Shown here in pieces: positions 6,060-9,263 of a stretch of 9,263 nucleotides of DNA; positions within the stretch are counted from its first letter, which is position 1; every line of letters begins with the position of its first letter. The notes beneath the pieces are model-generated. The model saw nothing but the letters and a program-made list of their open reading frames with translations. It was not told the DNA's origin and searched no databases. The DNA comes from Candidatus Nitrosopumilus sp. (lineage in GTDB: Archaea > Thermoproteota > Nitrososphaeria > Nitrososphaerales > Nitrosopumilaceae): NCBI GenBank assembly GCA_011055585.1, contig DRGT01000038.1, positions 1-9,263 on the forward strand, written 5' to 3'. Made by a program: the position numbers and the translations under genes.

Positions 6060-6567
6060 GATATCTCAATGGTTACAAAGAGTTGGCAGTTCCATACCTA
6101 GAGGATTTTCAAGATACTACATTTTGGAGCTTTTGAAAAAGGACCCACATACAGGAAAAGAGATCATTGATCATGCAACAGAAGAGAGTGAAGGAAATTG
6201 GAAACCATCACCTGGTTTAATCTATCCTTTGCTTGGCAGATTATTGGATGAGGGATTGATTGAAGAAACTAAAGATGGCAAGTACCAAATTACAAAAAAA
6301 GGAAAATCTACTGCAGAAGACGTTGAAAAAATCAATGACGTTGTAAAAAAACAGCTTGAGGTCTTGTTTAGATTGGGAAATGTTGGAAAGTTTGTTGCCA
6401 TAGATATACTTGAAAAGGTTACAACCATGGGCTCTCTACTAAGTGCTAATGCCTCTAACATGACCAAAGAGGAAACTGAGAAGTATAGAAAATTCCTAAA
6501 ATCGGAACTGCAAAAAACTGAAAGTAATATTACTAAGAAAAAAGGGAAAAAAATTAAAATAGATTAG
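6058..6567 (+). CDS. PadR-family transcriptional regulator
   Basis: A 169-residue cytoplasmic protein with a PadR winged-helix domain at about residues 16-95. The recognition-helix segment SPGLIYPLLGRLLDEGLIEE at 51-70 closely follows the family pattern (S-P-G-x-I-Y-P-L-L-x-R-L-x-x-x-G-L-I), followed by the wing Y-Q-I-T-K-K-G at 76-82. A basic C-terminal half (about 96-169) holds a helical stretch likely used for dimerising and a Lys-rich tail. PadR proteins are mostly repressors that respond to small molecules; the ligand here is unknown. I chose ATG 6058 over GTG 6055 because it lies about 25 nt after the TATA box. A tandem palindrome overlaps its promoter, which suggests autoregulation. 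The gene is divergent from sdhA, so regulation of the sdh operon is possible but unproven. Confidence 0.9.
   Translation: MISQWLQRVGSSIPRGFSRYYILELLKKDPHTGKEIIDHATEESEGNWKPSPGLIYPLLGRLLDEGLIEETKDGKYQITKKGKSTAEDVEKINDVVKKQLEVLFRLGNVGKFVAIDILEKVTTMGSLLSANASNMTKEETEKYRKFLKSELQKTESNITKKKGKKIKID
6536..6560 (-). terminator. Possible U-tract terminator for the endonuclease V gene
   Basis: Beyond the stop at 6592 the minus strand soon reads TTTTAATTTTTTTCCCTTTTTT, inside the 3' end of the convergent padR gene. Archaeal termination depends chiefly on such T-rich non-template tracts. On the plus strand the padR message meets a weaker TTTTT at 6583-6588. No hairpin is obvious. Confidence 0.35.
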
Positions 6568-6591
6568 AAATTTCCTATTAGAATTTTTATC

Positions 6592-7251
6592 TTAAATTGA
6601 ATTCTTAAATTGCTTCCTAAATGATTTACAGTCAGAATCAGCCAAACGTAGAGGTTCAGGATACCACATTTTATCTAAAATTAGTTTTTTGGCAATTCTA
6701 GTTCCAGTTTTAAGATTAATTTTATGGCCTACGCTCACATAGATTTTCTTATTGTTATTCTTTATTTCAAATCCTAGAATTTTTCCATTAAACTCCACTG
6801 TAGAATCAGTTTTTACCTTTCCACACAGAATTTTTTTTGCTATACCAATCGTTGGTTTTTTGGTTTTTATTCCAATAAAACATGCTAATCCACATAATCT
6901 CGGATGTAATCTTCCATGACCATCAATTAAAAGAATATCAAAATTTGTTTCAAGTTTGTTTAATGCCTCAAGAATTGGTTCTGATTCTCTTAACATGAAC
7001 AAGCCTGGAATGTAAGGATGTGAAATCTTCTTTGAAATTCGTGTAGTTTCAATGATATTCATGGTGTTAAAATCAAGCACAATTGCCGAACAAAAAGCCC
7101 TTTTTTCATTATAAGAAACATCAACTCCACATATGGTTTTAATTTTTTTAGGGAAGCAATTTTTTGAAATTACCTTTTTTGATAATTCTTTCTGAAGTTT
7201 TATGGTCTGAGATTCTAATTTTGATGTCATTTTCTCTAATATGATATTCAT
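6592..7251 (-). CDS. nfi: Endonuclease V
   Basis: Endonuclease V nicks DNA (in some members RNA) at the second phosphodiester bond 3' of deoxyinosine, beginning repair of deaminated adenine. The 219-residue product is of normal length and shows the RNase H-like active site: C-G-V-D-V-S-Y at 41-47 (Asp44), P-Y-I-P-G-L-F-M-L-R-E at 79-89 (Glu89, with PYIP as the strand-separating wedge), and D-G-H-G-R-L-H-P-R at 110-118 (Asp110), then G-I-A-K-K at 136-140. A later Asp near 206-208 may supply the fourth metal ligand. The ATG at 7251 is the first in frame; a second ATG at 7230 (residue 8) also leaves all motifs intact and may be the true start. The gene is convergent with padR and divergent from the lyase gene, so it is probably transcribed alone. 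Confidence 0.94.
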   Translation of the reverse strand: MNIILEKMTSKLESQTIKLQKELSKKVISKNCFPKKIKTICGVDVSYNEKRAFCSAIVLDFNTMNIIETTRISKKISHPYIPGLFMLRESEPILEALNKLETNFDILLIDGHGRLHPRLCGLACFIGIKTKKPTIGIAKKILCGKVKTDSTVEFNGKILGFEIKNNNKKIYVSVGHKINLKTGTRIAKKLILDKMWYPEPLRLADSDCKSFRKQFKNSI

Positions 7252-7260
7252 TTAAAATCA

Positions 7261-7269
7261 TAAATAATT
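7261..7269 (+). promoter_or_regulatory. TATA-like box of the lyase gene
   Basis: TAAATAATT with its centre about 28 nt before the ATG at 7293, consistent with a leaderless or very short-leader transcript. The 41-bp gap to endonuclease V must also hold the promoter of that gene, so the element may act both ways: it lies 34 nt from the alternative nfi ATG at 7230. Confidence 0.4.
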
Positions 7270-7292
7270 CACTTGAAAACGTCTTGTAATTG

Positions 7293-8156
7293 ATGAACCT
7301 AAAACAGATGTTAAGGGAAAAGAAACCTCTTGTAATTCCAGGAGTTTTTGATGCAATTGGCGCAAAAATAGCAGAACAGGTTGGTTTTAATGCAATGTTT
7401 CAGACAGGTTATGGAACATCTGCCACTTTATTTGGGATGCCTGATTATGGTTTTATTGGCTCAGCAGAAACCGTTGATAATGCAAAAAGAATTTGTCGTA
7501 CAGTCTCAGTTCCAGTAATTGTAGATGCAGATACTGGTTATGGAAATGCACTAAGTGTTTGGAAATTAGTTAAAGAGTTGGAAGCAGCTGGCGCATCTGG
7601 AATTTTTCTTGAAGACCAACGTTGGCCAAAAAGATGTGGTCACATGCAAGGAAAAGAAGTTGTTTCTCAAGAAGAATATGCTGAAAAACTTGGAGCTGCA
7701 CTTGATGCAAGAACTAGTAAAAACTTTATCATTGTTGCTCGAACAGATGCACGAGCAACAGAGGGTCTTGATAAAGCAATAGAGCGTGGGTTATACAATA
7801 AAAAAATAGGTGCTGATGCAATTTTTGTTGAAGCGCCAAAATCAATAGCAGAAATGAAAAAAATTGGCAAATCAATCAATGCGCCTCTTGTTGCAAACAT
7901 GATTGAAGGAGGTGCAACTCCAATTAGTTCTGCTCAAAGCCTATACAAGATGGGATATAAGATAATTCTCTATCCACTTTCAGTACTATTTGCAAACACT
8001 TTTGCAACAATGAATATTCTAAAAGAGCTCAAAAAAACTGGCACTACTACCAAATTTAGGAACAAAGTAGTAAGTTTTGATCAGTTTAATGATCTAGTTG
8101 AACTCAAAAAGTTTCGTAAATTAGAGAAGAAATACGGATTTTCAAAAAGGGGATAA
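7293..8156 (+). CDS. Isocitrate lyase/PEP mutase superfamily lyase (2-methylisocitrate lyase-like)
   Basis: A 287-residue TIM-barrel enzyme. D-A-D-T-G-Y-G-N at 78-85 supplies the Mg-binding Asp residues, E-D-Q at 107-109 and P-K-R-C-G-H at 112-117 form the active-site loop, and V-A-R-T-D-A-R is near 149-155. Cys115 in K-R-C-G-H is the catalytic Cys of the carbon-carbon lyases (isocitrate, 2-methylisocitrate, dimethylmalate lyase). PEP mutases lack it, so a lyase is likelier than a phosphonate mutase. The size fits PrpB-type enzymes rather than the longer isocitrate lyases. 2-Methylisocitrate lyase would give pyruvate and succinate, and succinate could feed the sdh complex encoded nearby, but no methylcitrate synthase or dehydratase is in the window, so the substrate is open. 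Start: the ATG at 7293 is preferred to TTG 7290 by homology-like N-terminus and TATA spacing. Confidence 0.88.
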   Translation: MNLKQMLREKKPLVIPGVFDAIGAKIAEQVGFNAMFQTGYGTSATLFGMPDYGFIGSAETVDNAKRICRTVSVPVIVDADTGYGNALSVWKLVKELEAAGASGIFLEDQRWPKRCGHMQGKEVVSQEEYAEKLGAALDARTSKNFIIVARTDARATEGLDKAIERGLYNKKIGADAIFVEAPKSIAEMKKIGKSINAPLVANMIEGGATPISSAQSLYKMGYKIILYPLSVLFANTFATMNILKELKKTGTTTKFRNKVVSFDQFNDLVELKKFRKLEKKYGFSKRG

Positions 8157-8196
8157 AACAAAAAAAGAAAAGCGAATTGATTATGAATTTCGCTTT
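8157..8196 (-). terminator. Hairpin plus T-tract between convergent lyase and alba genes
   Basis: AAAGCGAA at 8169-8176 and TTCGCTTT at 8189-8196 form an 8-bp perfect stem with a 12-nt loop, overlapping the last codons of alba. On the minus strand the stem is followed by TTTTCTTTTTTTGTT (8171-8157), a good terminator-like tract for alba. On the plus strand only ATTTC follows, so it is weaker for the lyase gene. Confidence 0.5.
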
Positions 8197-8501
8197 ATTT
8201 CAATGTCAATTGTTGAAACATTTCGTGTTTTGCCGTCCTGTGACTCGAGCGACTCAGAACCGATTTTGATGTTTCCTATAGTGTATCCAGCATTTTCAGT
8301 CTTGCGTGCGACGATTTGTGCTACATCTACTGCACGACCAATGCTCATACCTCTAGCTTTTATACTCACTGTAGGCAAGTTTGCCAATTGAATTAGCGTT
8401 GATGTAACATACGCCATCAATGGTTTCTTACCGATATAGATTGTGTCTCTGCTTCCAGTAGTTTCTTTGGTCACAGAAGACTGTTCGTTTTCTGTCGACA
8501 T
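8181..8501 (-). CDS. albA: Alba-family DNA/RNA-binding chromatin protein
   Basis: Alba is a small dimeric archaeal protein that coats DNA and also binds RNA. The 106-residue product has a disordered polar N-terminal extension of about 19 residues, then the Alba core: I-Y-I-G-K-K-P-L-M-A-Y-V at 21-32, with Lys25 and Lys26 at the site of the DNA-binding, acetylatable lysine of Sulfolobus Alba. It continues with V-S-I-K-A-R-G-M-S-I-G-R-A-V-D at 45-59, the I-K-I-G-S-E hairpin at 78-83, and S-T-I-D-I-E-I-K at the end. The core length is standard; the N-terminal extension is longer than in Sulfolobus. The ATG at 8501 lies about 26 nt after a TATA-like ATTTAAAT, suggesting a leaderless message. It is convergent with the lyase gene and divergent from the HEAT gene. 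Confidence 0.95.
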   Translation of the reverse strand: MSTENEQSSVTKETTGSRDTIYIGKKPLMAYVTSTLIQLANLPTVSIKARGMSIGRAVDVAQIVARKTENAGYTIGNIKIGSESLESQDGKTRNVSTIDIEIKRNS

Positions 8502-8520
8502 AACCCATCAACAATTTGAG

Positions 8521-8533
8521 GATAATTTAAATC
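8521..8533 (-). promoter_or_regulatory. TATA box of alba
   Basis: On the minus strand GATTTAAATTATC is centred about 26 nt before the alba ATG at 8501, the best-formed leaderless promoter geometry on this side of the intergenic gap. Confidence 0.55.
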
Positions 8534-8610
8534 TAAGAATGCGTATTTTAAAGGTCATAGGGGTTTTATGAAAAAATTACTTCTCTTTGGGCAATAGATA
8601 GGGAATTTTT

Positions 8611-9162
8611 ATGAGTGAATCTTTAGATGAAATCAACAAAGTTTTAGATTCTGGTTCAAAACAAGAAAAAATTAAGATCTTAGAATCATTAAATGATACA
8701 AGCGATCCCAAAATTATTAACAAAATAATTACATTGTTAGATGATCCCGAAATTGAGGTTAGAGGAGAGGTTTTTAGTGTATTAGTACTAAATGAAAATA
8801 ATATTTCTGAATCTTTAATAAAAAATCTAAGTTCAGAAAGTAAAAACGTAAGAGGTTTTTCTGCACTTGTACTAGCAAACAGAAAAGATTCAGATGCAAT
8901 ACCATCAATCATCAATCTTACAAATGATTCTAGTTCAATGGTTAGATCTTGCGCGTTAGGGGCATTAGGTTATCTTAAAGCTGCTCAAGCAAGCAAAGTA
9001 ATTCATAATTGTCTTTCAGATAGTAATTTAGAAGTGAAAAAAAGTGCTATCAAGGCAGTAATTGACATTGGCGACAAGATTCCACTAAAAGAGATTAACG
9101 AAATTTCAAAAGAAAAAGACGAAGAGTTAGAAAAGTTACTAGTGTTAGCAAAACAAAATTAA
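8611..9162 (+). CDS. HEAT-repeat protein
   Basis: A 183-residue all-helical protein made of HEAT (PBS-lyase type) repeats. The diagnostic D-x-x-x-x-V-R/K-x-x-A turn recurs at residues 50-51, 80-81, 111-112 and 142-143, a regular spacing of 30-31 residues, so about five helical pairs fill the chain. A charged helix closes the C-terminus (about 160-183). There is no signal peptide, membrane segment or catalytic motif. HEAT proteins are usually binding scaffolds; some small ones act in phycobilin or metal-centre enzyme maturation, but the partner here cannot be told. The ATG at 8611 is the first good start; the nearest TATA-like sequence (ATTTTAAA, 8545-8552) would predict a leader of about 35-40 nt, unlike the leaderless genes around it. 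The stop is two bases from the 3' end of the convergent tRNA-Ala gene. Confidence 0.85.
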   Translation: MSESLDEINKVLDSGSKQEKIKILESLNDTSDPKIINKIITLLDDPEIEVRGEVFSVLVLNENNISESLIKNLSSESKNVRGFSALVLANRKDSDAIPSIINLTNDSSSMVRSCALGALGYLKAAQASKVIHNCLSDSNLEVKKSAIKAVIDIGDKIPLKEINEISKEKDEELEKLLVLAKQN

Positions 9163-9164
9163 AG

Positions 9165-9238
9165 TGGACCGAGTGGGATTTGAACCCACGATCTCACCCA
9201 TGCCAAGGGCGTATCCTACCAGTCTAGACGACCGGCCC
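9165..9238 (-). tRNA. tRNA-Ala (anticodon GGC)
   Basis: On the minus strand the sequence folds as a complete cloverleaf. The acceptor is GGGCCGG with TCGGTCC, including the G3-U70 pair that identifies alanine tRNAs, and A at position 73. The D-arm is GTCT/GGAT. The anticodon stem CGCCC/GGGTG encloses the loop TTGGCAT with anticodon GGC. The T-stem encloses the loop TTCAAAT. The mature CCA is not encoded. No intron is present. The upstream promoter region is cut by the window edge. Confidence 0.95.
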
Positions 9239-9263
9239 AATTGATCATTTCAAAAATGTGATC

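Noticed and set aside
6055..6061. GTGATGA at the padR start as a C box of a C/D guide RNA
   Set aside because: No D box or C'/D' pair at suitable distance, and the bases belong to the operator repeat and start codon.
8568..8596. Nine-codon ORF (ATG AAA AAA ...) before the HEAT gene as a leader peptide
   Set aside because: Too short, no ribosome binding site, and no attenuator structure follows.
9241..9263. GATC-bounded imperfect inverted repeat upstream of tRNA-Ala
   Set aside because: It needs a bulge, is cut by the window edge, and cannot be told from chance without the flanking sequence.

Overview
The window looks like chromosomal DNA of a low-GC ammonia-oxidising archaeon of the Nitrosopumilus type (Thaumarchaeota/Nitrososphaerota). 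This is inferred from the sequence only. The supporting signs are an Alba chromatin gene, a PadR-type regulator, AT-rich coding, a tRNA-Ala gene without an encoded CCA end, and TATA-like boxes about 25 nt upstream of several start codons, the usual geometry of leaderless archaeal transcripts.

Layout, left to right. (1) The 3' part of a coiled-coil gene with a SHOCT-like C-terminus (1-390, +). (2) A decayed tRNA-like stretch (478-542, -) with a small putative zinc-binding ORF running into it (537-734, -). (3) argH, argininosuccinate lyase (862-2328, -), facing away from a MIP18/DUF59 Fe-S assembly-type gene (2372-2698, +), with one TATA-like element between them. (4) A compact four-gene succinate dehydrogenase operon on the minus strand in the order sdhA, sdhC, sdhD, sdhB (5954 down to 2695). 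Its genes touch or overlap by one base. (5) A PadR-family regulator (6058-6567, +), divergent from sdhA, with a tandem palindromic operator between its TATA box and its start. (6) Endonuclease V (6592-7251, -). (7) An isocitrate lyase/PEP-mutase superfamily C-C lyase (7293-8156, +). (8) Alba (8181-8501, -). (9) A HEAT-repeat protein (8611-9162, +). (10) tRNA-Ala(GGC) (9165-9238, -), two bases after the HEAT gene.

How the genes fit together. The sdh operon encodes the membrane complex that oxidises succinate and passes electrons to quinone. The DUF59 gene meets it tail to tail and may help mature Fe-S proteins; SdhB itself carries three clusters. The lyase near 7.3-8.2 kb may release succinate if it acts on 2-methylisocitrate, but its substrate cannot be read from sequence. 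The remaining genes (argH, nfi, alba, tRNA-Ala) are housekeeping.

I see no CRISPR array, insertion sequence or defence island. Most of the window is ordinary core genome. The best candidates for new biology are the PadR operator, the tRNA remnant with its small gene, the paralogous SdhC/SdhD pair and the structured sequence downstream of argH.
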